From NCBI GenBank assembly GCA_024398965.1, contig JAKSIF010000002.1:124001-188000 (forward strand): a stretch of 64,000 bases of DNA, in the 5' to 3' direction. The notes beneath the pieces were generated by a model. That model was not told the origin of the DNA, made no database searches, and saw only the letters and a program-made list of their open reading frames with translations. Positions within the stretch are counted from its first letter, which is position 1. The number at the start of each line of letters is the position of its first letter. This stretch comes from Fibrobacter sp. Lineage in GTDB: Bacteria; Fibrobacterota; Fibrobacteria; Fibrobacterales; Fibrobacteraceae. A program made the translations under genes and the position numbers. Below, in pieces: positions 16,312-25,035 of the stretch.

Positions 16312-17865
16312 ATGTCGGGTTGGTTTAATAAGAGTTTTTGTGGAAAGTTTTCTTTCTCAGCTTCCCTTTTGGCGACGCTTCTCGCAACGTCTTCCTTTGC
16401 CGCGCCCAAGCCGCTCACCATGTGGATCATGCCCAACGGCGCATCTCCTCAAGAAAAACTGGAACAGCGCCTAGAAATTTTCACGAAGCAAACCGGCATT
16501 CCTACCAAGGTCCAGGTTTTGGACTGGGGCGAAGCTTGGAATAGAATCAACGTGGCCCTCGAAGGCAAGCAGGAAGCACCCGATGTTCTCCAGCTAGGCA
16601 CCACCTGGATTCCCTATTTCGCATCAAAAAAAGTTATCAAGCCACTCAACAGCTGGCTTCCAGAAATCGATTCCACCAGATTTGTTCCCGTAAGCTGGAA
16701 TACGACCCATATCGACGGCGACTCCACCATCTATTCCGTCCCCTGGTTCATCGACATCCGTCCGATTCTTGCCAACAAGCGTATCTTCAAGGAACACGGC
16801 TTTACAAAGGAATCCGTTTCCACCTACAGGGGCTTCATCAACGCAATCAAAAAGGTTAACGCCGCCAACGAAAGTCTAGATGACGGCACCAAGATTCACG
16901 GTTACGCCTTCCCTGGCAAAAGCGACTGGAACATTCCTCACAATTTTGCTCCTTGGGTGTGGAGTAACGGCGGCTCCTTTGTAAAGAAAGACGAAAATGG
17001 CAAATGGCATGCCAGCATCCTTTCTGAGGAAACATTGTTAGGTATCGGCAGTTACCTGCATTTCGTCATGGACAGCCTGGTACTCCCGGAAGTCTTGCAA
17101 ACAAACACCGCACAAGTCGCCCAGCAATTCAATAACGGCGAACTGGCTTTCATTCTTAACACGTCTGAAATCGTCATGCAGACCCGTTTCGAGGGTTCCA
17201 TGGGCGGTCTCTCCAACGCACGCATTGGCAGCGACAGTGTTTTGGTCATTCCCATTCCCAAGGGTGCCAACGGCAGTGTCAGCTTTATCGGCGGTAGCAA
17301 TCTCGCCATTCCTGCAAACAACAACAGGCCCGAAGCAAAGGATCTCATCCTGTTCCTAGTCAATGACGAGAACCTTGATGCCTACACCCAGCAGATTGGT
17401 CTGCTCCCCTCGAGCAAGAGCGTTTTGGCCGAATGGTCCAAGGATGACGATTACCGCGAACTGGTCGCGGCTCTAGAAACAGGCAGGACCTATGCAACCA
17501 TTCCCGAATGGGGTACCTTGGAACAGTTGCTCGTATCCATGTTCAGTACTGTTTGGGAACTGATGGAAATCCCGTCTCTTTACTCCACAGAAAAACTGTA
17601 CGAAATTTTCAAGCAATACAGTATCGAAATCGACAAGGCGCTTAACTATCCCACAAACAACATGATGACCCTGGCCGAATTCGAGGACACTTGGAAGGAC
17701 ATCTTTGACAACAAGATTCATTCAAACATGAATCCCACCCAAAATGATTCCAGTACAGCGGAGCCCAGCATTGTTAGCAACAATCTGTCCAAGGCCCCCT
17801 TTGTATTCCTGTTCATGGTGCTTATGGGCTTTGTGTTCAACTTTAGGCGAAAGAGCAAGAAGTAA
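16312..17865 (+). CDS. family 1 extracellular solute-binding protein with C-terminal membrane anchor
   Basis: A 517-residue protein. The signal peptide is SFSASLLATLLATSSFAA (about 13-30). The body is a sugar-type periplasmic binding protein: LTMWIMPNG at the mature N-terminus, LEIFTKQTGIPTKVQVLDWG, APDVLQLGTTWIPYFASKKV and VIPIPKGANGSVSFIGGSNL. Unlike normal family members it ends in a transmembrane helix with a basic tail (APFVFLFMVLMGFVFNFRRK, 492-512), so it would be tethered in the inner membrane. ATG 16312 is chosen because AAGGAG lies 6 nt upstream. No ABC permease or ATPase is nearby. Instead a GGDEF protein starts 17 bp downstream, which suggests a sensory rather than a transport role. 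Confidence 0.85.
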   Translation: MSGWFNKSFCGKFSFSASLLATLLATSSFAAPKPLTMWIMPNGASPQEKLEQRLEIFTKQTGIPTKVQVLDWGEAWNRINVALEGKQEAPDVLQLGTTWIPYFASKKVIKPLNSWLPEIDSTRFVPVSWNTTHIDGDSTIYSVPWFIDIRPILANKRIFKEHGFTKESVSTYRGFINAIKKVNAANESLDDGTKIHGYAFPGKSDWNIPHNFAPWVWSNGGSFVKKDENGKWHASILSEETLLGIGSYLHFVMDSLVLPEVLQTNTAQVAQQFNNGELAFILNTSEIVMQTRFEGSMGGLSNARIGSDSVLVIPIPKGANGSVSFIGGSNLAIPANNNRPEAKDLILFLVNDENLDAYTQQIGLLPSSKSVLAEWSKDDDYRELVAALETGRTYATIPEWGTLEQLLVSMFSTVWELMEIPSLYSTEKLYEIFKQYSIEIDKALNYPTNNMMTLAEFEDTWKDIFDNKIHSNMNPTQNDSSTAEPSIVSNNLSKAPFVFLFMVLMGFVFNFRRKSKK

Positions 17866-17882
17866 CCTATAAGGTTTTTCGT

Positions 17883-19703
17883 ATGAACGATTCTTTGATC
17901 CTAAGATTTTCAAGAAGTATTATTTTCAAGTCCATCTTGATGCTTACCATCAGCATGAGTCTGGTGGTTACAGGCGGCATTTACATTTTCGCCAAAAAAC
18001 AAATGGACCTCATGTTGGAATGGAGCTTCAACAACAACGAAGCACAGCTTGGTCAAATCGCCGCAACCGCAAGCAACGAAATGAAGCAGTTTGGCGACAG
18101 GCTTTCCCTTTTGGCCAAGACTTCTGAAATCCAGAGCATGGACCCGACCACCGCCGCCAGTTACCTGAAAAGTTACAACATATCCTCTCTTTTCATTTCT
18201 GGCGAAAACATCTCCATCTACGACAGGCAAGGCCAGTTCATCTGCGATAATTCCATGGTGGGAGTCGTATCCGACTCAAAATACCCTATTGATTTTTCAC
18301 GCATTACACCGCATCGTCCGTACATCACTCCGTGGTTCAGAAGCAGCAATGAATCCGCCCCGGAAAGACTCTTCGGAATCAATATTTCCAACCGTGCCGT
18401 TGGCGACGGAAGCCTTATCGCCAGTTTCACACTACGCAGATTGTGGAAGAACTTTGCCGACAACAAAATCGGCAAGAACGGCTTTATCGTAGCAATCAAT
18501 ACCCAGGGAGAAATCCTTTACCACCCCGACCTGAAGCGCTGGCTCACCGGAATCCATAAAATCACCGAGCTGGGTCTGGAAAAACTGGATCCTCGAAACT
18601 TCAATGTAAAGAAGGCGGAATTCATTAAGCTTTCTGACGACAACTTCTACCTGGTCAACTACGCCTACGACCCCAACTACGATTTCGGTATTTTCACCTT
18701 CCAGCCCAAAAGCGAAATCGACGGCTTAGTGGCGTCCGTACAGCAGGGAAGCCTGGTCATTCTGTTTGCGGCAATCGTCATTATTCTTGGCGTTGCCACA
18801 TGGATGTTCTTTATGCTAGGTCTTCCGCTGAATCGTCTAACCTACCACATCCGCCGAATCACCGAAGGCGAAATGGATGTAGAACAGATTCATGTGGGCC
18901 GCCGTAAGGACGAAATCGGAATGCTGTCAAAGGCATTCAACCTGATGCACAGCACCATCCAAAGGCAACTCCGTGAGCTGAACGCCCACAGGAACATGCT
19001 AGAACAGGAAGTGAAGGAACGTACCCAGGAACTCGAACTTGCAAACAAGAAACTGGACCTTATATCCAGAACCGACGAACTGACAAGCCTTCCCAATCGT
19101 CGAGACATGAACGAAACCGTCGTCAACGAAATGGAACGCAGCCAGCGAACTCACAAGCCGTTCTGCTTTATCTTTATCGACATTGACCATTTCAAGGCAA
19201 TCAACGACACCTACGGTCATGCCTGCGGCGACGTTGTCCTTAGGTCCGTGGCGCAAACTATTCGAGGACTGCTGCGTAAGTACGATGTTCTGGCCCGTTA
19301 CGGTGGTGAAGAATTCCTGACCCTATTGCCCGAAACCGATCTTGACGGAGCAAAGGTTGTTGCAGAACGTTTCCGCCATCAAATCGAGACCATGTCCGTC
19401 CATTACGCCAACCACATCATCAACGTAACCGTCACTTTGGGTGTGGCCAGGTTTGACCACAAGCTGGGAGCAGACCGAAGCATCCAGCTGGCAGACAAGG
19501 CCCTGTACCAGGGCAAGGAAGGTGGACGTAACCAGGTGGTCATCTGGAATCCTGAATGGGTTACAGAAGCCGATTACGAAGCCGCAGCCATCGAGATGGC
19601 CGAGGCCAAAAAGGTTAGCGACACCCAGGCAATGGAAATGATTCGCGAGCCCGCAAAAACGACCGACAGCAACGACCCGTCTCCCTTTAAGGAATCGACT
19701 TAG
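17883..19703 (+). CDS. Cache-HAMP-GGDEF diguanylate cyclase
   Basis: A 606-residue membrane sensor that should make cyclic di-GMP from two GTP. Order of parts: TM1 (about 12-36), periplasmic dCache-like domain (40-285), TM2 (289-314, LVILFAAIVIILGVATWMFF), HAMP (315-366), coiled coil (366-395, LEQEVKERTQELELANKKL) and GGDEF domain (395-560). The active-site loop is GGEEF (474-478). RKYD at 465-468 is an intact inhibitory I-site. DIDHFKAINDTYGH binds Mg/GTP. The gene follows the anchored solute-binding protein by 17 bp and is probably in one transcript with it. A hairpin terminator lies downstream. Confidence 0.93.
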   Translation: MNDSLILRFSRSIIFKSILMLTISMSLVVTGGIYIFAKKQMDLMLEWSFNNNEAQLGQIAATASNEMKQFGDRLSLLAKTSEIQSMDPTTAASYLKSYNISSLFISGENISIYDRQGQFICDNSMVGVVSDSKYPIDFSRITPHRPYITPWFRSSNESAPERLFGINISNRAVGDGSLIASFTLRRLWKNFADNKIGKNGFIVAINTQGEILYHPDLKRWLTGIHKITELGLEKLDPRNFNVKKAEFIKLSDDNFYLVNYAYDPNYDFGIFTFQPKSEIDGLVASVQQGSLVILFAAIVIILGVATWMFFMLGLPLNRLTYHIRRITEGEMDVEQIHVGRRKDEIGMLSKAFNLMHSTIQRQLRELNAHRNMLEQEVKERTQELELANKKLDLISRTDELTSLPNRRDMNETVVNEMERSQRTHKPFCFIFIDIDHFKAINDTYGHACGDVVLRSVAQTIRGLLRKYDVLARYGGEEFLTLLPETDLDGAKVVAERFRHQIETMSVHYANHIINVTVTLGVARFDHKLGADRSIQLADKALYQGKEGGRNQVVIWNPEWVTEADYEAAAIEMAEAKKVSDTQAMEMIREPAKTTDSNDPSPFKEST

Positions 19704-19734
19704 TTACAACAAAAGCTTGAACCGAGATTAAACA

Positions 19735-19767
19735 AAAAAACTCGCAACTTTCGTTGCGAGTTTTTTT
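19735..19767. terminator. bidirectional terminator between the cyclase and tRNA-Pro
   Basis: ACTCGCAAC / GTTGCGAGT stem, TTTC loop, with A and T runs on both sides. It serves both convergent units. Confidence 0.85.
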
Positions 19768-19768
19768 A

Positions 19769-19842
19769 TCGGGATGACTGAATTCGAATCAGCGACCTCT
19801 TGAACCCCATTCAAGCGCTCTACCAGGCTGAGCTACATCCCG
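19769..19842 (-). tRNA. tRNA-Pro (anticodon GGG)
   Basis: A 74-nt cloverleaf on the minus strand. The acceptor is CGGGATG / CATCCCG, the D arm is GCTCAGCCTGGTAGAGC, the anticodon stem CTTGA / TCAAG encloses the loop ATGGGGT (anticodon GGG), and the T loop is TTCGAAT. CCA is not encoded. It is convergent with the diguanylate cyclase gene. Confidence 0.95.
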
Positions 19843-19932
19843 AGGTCTTTTTTCAAAGAGTAGACCAAAGGTAGTTAATATTTAGCGTTTTGCAAGGCTC
19901 AATCCTTAAAAAAGTTGATTTTTGCCACCTTT

Positions 19933-20652
19933 TTACTTCCAATAGCCAATAACCAGCACCTCAGGAGCAGCCTTGGGGAACTTTTTACTCTTAAACGAGA
20001 CGATCTTGCGAATGCTTTTTTGTTTCAGTTCCCATCCATTTCGAGACATGCCCTTGGTGGAAAGGGTAATCTTCAAAGCGGGAATTTTACCACCTTCGCT
20101 CACCTTGCCGTTTTCATCCACGCTTACGCCAACATTTTTCGACTTCATAGCGAAGTCCTTGGCAGACTCAGCAGAAAGAGTCAAATCAGGGCGGGCCTTC
20201 TTGTCGGTTTCCCAGACGTAGAAGGACCATTCGCGGGATTCGCCGGCGGTATAGTAGCCTGCGTCAAACATCTTCTCATTGAAAAAGAAGGGAGCCTTTA
20301 CCGAGCCTTCCATGGAAGCCGTGTAGGGCTTTCCATCGACACCCACTAGGACAACGGTTTGAACCACAGGGCCTTCCATCTCGGAAAAATCCATATCGAA
20401 CTCAACAACCACCGGGCCGTTGTTAGCAATGGAGGCGGGATACTTGAAGTTCGAACATCCAACGCCCTGACACATTGCCGTTTCAAGCTTAATTTCCTTG
20501 CCGGAGACGTTTGCACCCTTCAAAACAAAATGTTTGATGTCTCCCTGGTTCACTTCACCAATCTGGTAAACTGCCGGGGTAAAAACAACGGGATCGACAG
20601 CGAATGCTGCAGAAGCAGCAACGAAAGCAAATGCAGTTAAAATCTTTTTCAT
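19933..20652 (-). CDS. secreted protein of unknown function, Ig/ASH-like (DUF1573-type)
   Basis: A 239-residue protein with a clean signal peptide (MKKILTAFAFVAASAAFAVD). The mature part begins PVVFTPAVYQIGEVNQGDIK, continues with FVLKGANVSGKEI, and has two beta-rich halves reminiscent of DUF1573/ASH Ig-like domains. A cysteine pair (CQGVGC) follows. No catalytic motif is visible. TATATTTC lies 13 nt before the ATG, and its promoter overlaps that of the divergent HAD phosphatase within 35 bp. Family assignment is tentative. Confidence 0.5.
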   Translation of the reverse strand: MKKILTAFAFVAASAAFAVDPVVFTPAVYQIGEVNQGDIKHFVLKGANVSGKEIKLETAMCQGVGCSNFKYPASIANNGPVVVEFDMDFSEMEGPVVQTVVLVGVDGKPYTASMEGSVKAPFFFNEKMFDAGYYTAGESREWSFYVWETDKKARPDLTLSAESAKDFAMKSKNVGVSVDENGKVSEGGKIPALKITLSTKGMSRNGWELKQKSIRKIVSFKSKKFPKAAPEVLVIGYWK

Positions 20653-20687
20653 GGAAGGAAATATACATTTTTTCTATTTTGGGCGCC
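20653..20687. promoter_or_regulatory. 35-bp divergent promoter region
   Basis: Only 35 bp separate two divergent ATGs. They contain TATATTTC (minus strand, 20658-20665) and TATTTTGG (plus strand, 20675-20682), each exactly 13 nt from its ATG. There is no space for conventional leaders, so both transcripts are predicted to be leaderless or nearly so. Confidence 0.5.
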
Positions 20688-21665
20688 ATGAATTTTAATG
20701 CCGAAAAAACGCCTCTCTCAGAAATCAAGGCTTTAATTGCCCAAAAGGAACTGTTCATTTTTGACCTGGACGGTACCATGTTCAACAGCCTGGGGGATTT
20801 GGCTCCGGCAGTGAATTACGCCTTAAGGCAGTTCGGTATTCAAGAAATTTCCAAGGACAACGTGAGAAGTTGCATCGGGAACGGCTCCAGGAATCTGATT
20901 CGCAGGTCCGTGGCATCGGGCATTATGTACGGCGCAGGCAAGACCGCCGGCGAACCCATAGCAAGTGAGAATCGTCCCCTCCCGTGTCATCCTGAGCGGA
21001 GCGTAGCGGAGTCGATAAATGAAACTAGGAACTTTAGTTCCTTAGTTGAATTAGGTTCGAAGGAGCAGGATCTAGCCATCGACGAAATCAAGCATCTAGA
21101 CGTCCGCGATAAGGAAGCCGTCGCCGCCATTTTGGAAGGCGCTGGCTTTGACGAAGCCAAGGTTGACGAGGTCCTGAAAACTTACTCCGGCTATTACTGG
21201 GAACACTGCACCGAAGAAACGGTGCCTTACGAAGGTGTCCTGGAATTTATCGACTGGATTTGCGAAAGTAACGGCCGCGACGAGGGTGCCGGCAATTCGT
21301 CGGGTCGCAAGATCGCAGCCATGCTGACCAACAAGCCTGTTTTACCTGCAAAAAAGATCTTGGAAAAATTTGGACTGCTGAGCAGGACCGCGCAGAACAA
21401 CAAGATTTCCTACTACCTTTGCGGCGACACCACACCGGAACGCAAGCCTGGCCCCGGCGGCATCTACGCCATTTTGAAGGAGCTGAATGTCGCTCCCGAA
21501 AAGGCCGTGATGATCGGCGACGACACTCCGGATGTGATGGCAGCCAAGAACGCCGGCATCGACAGCATTATTTGCCTGGAAGGTTTTGGCCGTCCCGAAA
21601 ATCTTTTGCCCTTAGAGCCCAAATACACCATCAGGCATATCAAGGATTTGATGAAGTTGGTTTAA
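20688..21665 (+). CDS. HAD-superfamily phosphatase (phosphoglycolate phosphatase-like) with inserted repeat
   Basis: A 325-residue HAD hydrolase. Motif I is FDLDGTMFNS (about 26-35), motif II MLTNKP, the motif III lysine lies in ERKPGPGG, and motif IV is MIGDDTPDVMAAKNAG, all intact. It resembles phosphoglycolate phosphatase Gph, but members usually have about 220 residues. The extra length lies mainly in the cap domain. Residues about 100-128 (beginning CHPERSVAES) are the translation of an 87-bp palindromic repeat at 20986-21072, inserted in frame. The protein may still fold, since the insertion sits in the variable cap region. ATG 20688 matches the family N-terminus. Confidence 0.85.
   Translation: MNFNAEKTPLSEIKALIAQKELFIFDLDGTMFNSLGDLAPAVNYALRQFGIQEISKDNVRSCIGNGSRNLIRRSVASGIMYGAGKTAGEPIASENRPLPCHPERSVAESINETRNFSSLVELGSKEQDLAIDEIKHLDVRDKEAVAAILEGAGFDEAKVDEVLKTYSGYYWEHCTEETVPYEGVLEFIDWICESNGRDEGAGNSSGRKIAAMLTNKPVLPAKKILEKFGLLSRTAQNNKISYYLCGDTTPERKPGPGGIYAILKELNVAPEKAVMIGDDTPDVMAAKNAGIDSIICLEGFGRPENLLPLEPKYTIRHIKDLMKLV
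20986..21072. repeat. palindromic dispersed repeat inside the HAD phosphatase gene
   Basis: It begins GTCATCCTGAGCGGAGCG and ends TTAGGTTCGAAGGAGCAGGA. The centre is a hairpin, AACTAGGAACT / AGTTCCTTAGTT. The ends match the intergenic copy at 54504-54586 (opposite orientation) almost base for base, while the hairpin centre differs. The copy is in frame and free of stop codons. Confidence 0.85.
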
Positions 21666-21679
21666 TAGGCCGCTCAGCC

Positions 21680-22303
21680 CTATTTATCCGACGATTCCGA
21701 AAATTCAAACGGAATGGTCACAGAGGTGATTCCGTCGGATTTTTCAAATTTCCAACGACTTACAGCCGTCTTTATTTCTGCGTCAAAATCGTCATAACCA
21801 GTGATTGATGATTTTACGACAGCATTGGTTATCGAGCCGTCAGGAGCAATGGTCAGCTGCAACACCAAGCGACCTTCAAATCCAGGCTTCTTTTTTAAGA
21901 ACTTATTGTAGATATGGCGAAGGCCTTGTGTTCGTGGACATACAATTTTAGATAGTTGCTCACCAGAAAGAGATCCCTCAAATTTAAGATCCCGTTCAGT
22001 CAATTTCTTCACTAGCCCTTTCGCTTTTGATTCGCCAATCGGTGTATGACAACCATAAAGACAATCCCCAACAACAGGCATCGTTCCGTAGAGAACGGTA
22101 GTTCCCTGGACAACAATACTTTCTTGTTTAGGAAGATACTTGGAATCCTTGATTTCTTTTTTCAGCAAGGAGCTAGAAGAAATGTCCCTTGCAGGCTCCT
22201 CCTTTACAGATTCTTTCTTCTCAGCATTGTCGCAACCAGCCCACAGGGCGGCTGCAGTCATAAGGGCAAAACGGCCTAAGCATTTGTAGAAGAAACGAGC
22301 CAT
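21680..22303 (-). CDS. lipoprotein with AgmX/PglI (TonB-like) C-terminal domain
   Basis: A 207-residue protein. The signal FALMTAAALWAGC has a lipobox and is followed by a Lys/Glu-rich linker. The C-terminal ~95 residues (GLRHIYNKFLKKKPGFEGRL, VLQLTIAPDGSITNAVVKSS, FDAEIKTAVSRWKFE) are the AgmX/PglI C-terminal domain, related to the TonB C-terminal fold. This domain is common in Fibrobacterota and Myxococcota and of undefined role. The middle part has four cysteines (CLYGC, CPR). TATATTAT lies 12 nt before the ATG. It is convergent with the HAD phosphatase gene. Confidence 0.75.
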   Translation of the reverse strand: MARFFYKCLGRFALMTAAALWAGCDNAEKKESVKEEPARDISSSSLLKKEIKDSKYLPKQESIVVQGTTVLYGTMPVVGDCLYGCHTPIGESKAKGLVKKLTERDLKFEGSLSGEQLSKIVCPRTQGLRHIYNKFLKKKPGFEGRLVLQLTIAPDGSITNAVVKSSITGYDDFDAEIKTAVSRWKFEKSDGITSVTIPFEFSESSDK

Positions 22304-22307
22304 GTTT

Positions 22308-22315
22308 ATAATATA
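22308..22315 (-). promoter_or_regulatory. -7-like element TATATTAT
   Basis: It lies 12 nt before the ATG of the AgmX/PglI-domain lipoprotein gene and fits the leaderless pattern. Confidence 0.35.
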
Positions 22316-22343
22316 AGAAAACTCGAACGACGAGAGCCGCGGT

Positions 22344-23174
22344 CTACCGCAAAAAGGTTTTTACAAGGGCTTCCACTTCCTTGCGATCCAGCGGGATGCC
22401 ATCGCATTCCATAGTAAGAATCAGATTCTTGCCAGGAATAAAACCGTTCTTGCTGTAGGTGCGCAATTTCATCACCGTTTTCATCGAGTAGTCCGAATCA
22501 TCCATACGTCCTAAATGCTCCCACAAAAACTCCTGACGAGTCCGGAAGTTCAGGCAAGTAAAATCGGGATAGACCGGAATCAGCTTGCCGACCGCCGCCT
22601 TCATTTGCAGAGGGCGTTCGTACTTGTAAGGAACATTGTATTTCGCAAGGATATCAGCGATAATCATCTCCGACTTGGAGCGTACTCGTTCCCCTTTTGA
22701 GGTTAGAAACTCCGGCTCCCCCTCCCGAAAAGATTTGCCCTTGTAAGGCAGCGCAAGCCAGCGAACCGCATATTGTTCATCAGAAAATTGCACCGGCAAC
22801 ACAAACTGACGACGATTTTTATGAAGTCGTTCAAAAACTTTGAGTGCATCACATTTGGCATACTCTTTCATGAATTTTTCAATCAGAGAAAGCTGCCTTT
22901 CCAGTTCCTTCAGCAAGGCTCCGTCATAATCCTTCTGGGCAAGTCTCTTAATGAATCTTATTTTATCCTTCGGGATATAAACACCATTGGAATCCGATGA
23001 CGGAGAAACATGGTAGCAATGCCATTGTTTTCCATGCATGGCAACTCGCAAACGGCCAACAGGCGCATTCGCCAAAGATTTTCGTTTTTCAATGATTACG
23101 GCAAGTAGCTTCTCTGCTCTACTTTGCATTTCCGGCAAAAACTGATCCGGAGACAGGTTTTCAATCTGGTTCAT
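22344..23174 (-). CDS. hypothetical protein with PD-(D/E)XK nuclease-like core
   Basis: A 276-residue soluble protein. The N-terminal half is helical and charged (ELERQLSLIEKFMKEYAK). The C-terminal half has a pattern of the restriction-endonuclease-like fold: RSKSEMIIADILAKYNVPY (helix with Glu), PVYPDFT (catalytic Asp), EFLWEHLG (Glu-x-x-x-Glu-His), then a helix. Such proteins are found as isolated single genes in gut bacteria, and their substrate is unknown. AGAGG lies before the ATG. Nuclease activity is inference from the three spaced acidic residues. Confidence 0.55.
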   Translation of the reverse strand: MNQIENLSPDQFLPEMQSRAEKLLAVIIEKRKSLANAPVGRLRVAMHGKQWHCYHVSPSSDSNGVYIPKDKIRFIKRLAQKDYDGALLKELERQLSLIEKFMKEYAKCDALKVFERLHKNRRQFVLPVQFSDEQYAVRWLALPYKGKSFREGEPEFLTSKGERVRSKSEMIIADILAKYNVPYKYERPLQMKAAVGKLIPVYPDFTCLNFRTRQEFLWEHLGRMDDSDYSMKTVMKLRTYSKNGFIPGKNLILTMECDGIPLDRKEVEALVKTFLR

Positions 23175-23668
23175 AAAGCCTCTTAGGTTTTATGTCCATA
23201 TATCAACGTAGGCACACTCGTGTCTAATCGAAAAACGTACAAATTTCAATGCTGAAAAAGTAATTTTTGGAAAAACAGCGGGCATTTTGTGGAAATAGGG
23301 AACCAAACAACTAATGTGGACAACTTTGGTACCCCAAAAATTAATTTGTACAAAACAAAATTAAACTATTTGAGTCTCACCGGGGTACTAATGTCACATC
23401 ACCACCAAATTTAGTGCCCTACACCCACGCAGAAACACACCCCCAACAACAAATTTCGGTTAATTTGTTCGTAATTCAAGGTACCAAAGGGGTAATCAAA
23501 AGCTTTTTAGTACCCCATTTTGACCAAAACGTCTCTTCAATTTCAGCTTTCAAACCCAATGGAGCCCATTTATCACGAAAAGCGCCTTACCAGCCTCACC
23601 CGCAACAACCCTCATCCTAAAATTTTCTAAATTTTGATCCGAAAAAGAACTTTTATATACCCGCGCCC
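23175..23668. other. 494-bp AT-rich gene-free region with recurrent GGTACC/GTACCCC motifs
   Basis: No plausible gene was found on either strand. The motif GTACC or its complement recurs (near 23331, 23385, 23481 and 23511), twice in TTGGTACCCC / TAGTACCCC contexts, along with repeated AATTTGTAC / AATTTGTTCGT segments. The last 20 bp hold TATATACC 15 nt before the miaB ATG, probably its promoter. Confidence 0.45.
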
Positions 23669-24994
23669 ATGAAAAAATATTACTTGGCCACATACGGCTG
23701 CCAGATGAACGAGTACGACTCCGCCCTCATTGCCCAGAAGCTGGACATGGAAGGCTGCATGGAAACAGGCGACATTACCGAAGCCGATTTCATTATCGTC
23801 AACACCTGCTCCGTTCGCGAAAAGGCAGAGGACACCGCATTTGCAAACATCAGCAAGTACCGCAAGCTGAAGAAAGCTAACCCGGACTTGAAGGTGGTGG
23901 TTTGCGGTTGCATGGCCAAGAACCGCGGCCCGGAAATTCTCAAGCGACTGAAGGTGGTGAACTACGTCGTAGGTCCGGACCAGTACAAGAATATTCCCGA
24001 GTTGCTGCTGGCAGGCCCCGATAGCCCGCTGCACAAGACTCACCATCGCATGTTCCTGGACGAAGACATCACCCAGAACTACGTCGGCGATTACGCCAAG
24101 GTAAAGCACGACTTCAGCACCTTCGTTACCATCCAGCGTGGATGCAACAAGCGCTGCAGCTACTGCATTGTGCCCTACCTCCGCGGCCCCGAAAAGTACC
24201 GCGACATGGACGACGTCTTGACGGAAGTTCAGAAGGCCGCAGACAAGGGCATCACGGAAGTCATGCTTTTGGGCCAGACGGTAAACGCCTACAAGAACGG
24301 CGACCACAATTTTGCAGACCTGCTCACCCGCGTATCCGAGATTGGCGGCATTCAGCGAATCCGCTTTACCAGCCCCCATCCGAGGCACTACACCAACGAA
24401 CTGATCGATGTACTGCTGAACAATCCCAAGGTCTGCCACTACGCCCACATTCCGATCCAGAGTGGTAGCGACGCCATGCTGAAGAAGATGCGCCGACAGC
24501 ACAACATGGAACAGTACATGAGCGTCATCGAGCAGCTCCGCAGCAAGGACCCGCTGTACGGAATTTCTACAGATGTGATCTGCGGCTTCGTTGGCGAAAC
24601 CGACCAGGACTTCGAAGACACCATGAAGGCCTTTGAAGCCTGCCAGTTCGATAATGCCTTCATGTTTATCTACAGCCCGCGAAAGGGCACCGAATCCTAC
24701 AAGGAAACGGAAACCCTTACCGCCGAAGAAAAGCTGGCCCGCCACACCCGTCTGGTGGAACTGCAGAACGGCATCACCAAGAAGCGTAACGAGCTGATGA
24801 TCGGCCGCACCGAGACGCTCCTTGTGGAAGGCTGCTCCAGCCGCGACGAAAACGAATTCATGGGCAAGACAGACAACTTCAAGAAGGTAATCTTCAAGCC
24901 TTCCGAAGGCCGCATCGTGAGGCCCGGCGACTACGTGAAGGTAAAGATTGACGACATCCGCGGATGGACTTTACGCGGAACTTTGTTGGACTAA
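23669..24994 (+). CDS. miaB: tRNA-2-methylthio-N6-dimethylallyladenosine synthase MiaB
   Basis: A 441-residue radical-SAM methylthiotransferase that converts i6A37 to ms2i6A37 in tRNAs reading UNN codons. The N-terminal UPF0004 domain has the auxiliary-cluster cysteines C11, C47 and C81 (YGCQMNEYDS, NTCSVRE, CGCMA). The radical-SAM motif is C159-x3-C163-x2-C166 in RGCNKRCSYCIVPY. The SPHP motif (FTSPHPRHY) and a C-terminal TRAM domain (VEGCSSRDENEFMGKTDNFK onward) are present. Length and motifs are normal. It is monocistronic, or perhaps co-transcribed with the SPOR protein gene 41 bp downstream. Confidence 0.97.
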   Translation: MKKYYLATYGCQMNEYDSALIAQKLDMEGCMETGDITEADFIIVNTCSVREKAEDTAFANISKYRKLKKANPDLKVVVCGCMAKNRGPEILKRLKVVNYVVGPDQYKNIPELLLAGPDSPLHKTHHRMFLDEDITQNYVGDYAKVKHDFSTFVTIQRGCNKRCSYCIVPYLRGPEKYRDMDDVLTEVQKAADKGITEVMLLGQTVNAYKNGDHNFADLLTRVSEIGGIQRIRFTSPHPRHYTNELIDVLLNNPKVCHYAHIPIQSGSDAMLKKMRRQHNMEQYMSVIEQLRSKDPLYGISTDVICGFVGETDQDFEDTMKAFEACQFDNAFMFIYSPRKGTESYKETETLTAEEKLARHTRLVELQNGITKKRNELMIGRTETLLVEGCSSRDENEFMGKTDNFKKVIFKPSEGRIVRPGDYVKVKIDDIRGWTLRGTLLD

Positions 24995-25035
24995 CAGCGA
25001 CAAATCATACCGGATTATATTTGATAGGCATTAGA

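Noticed and set aside
23414-23620. 68-codon frame in the gene-free region before miaB
   Set aside because: The composition is not protein-like, there is no ribosome site, and the surrounding motifs look regulatory or relict.
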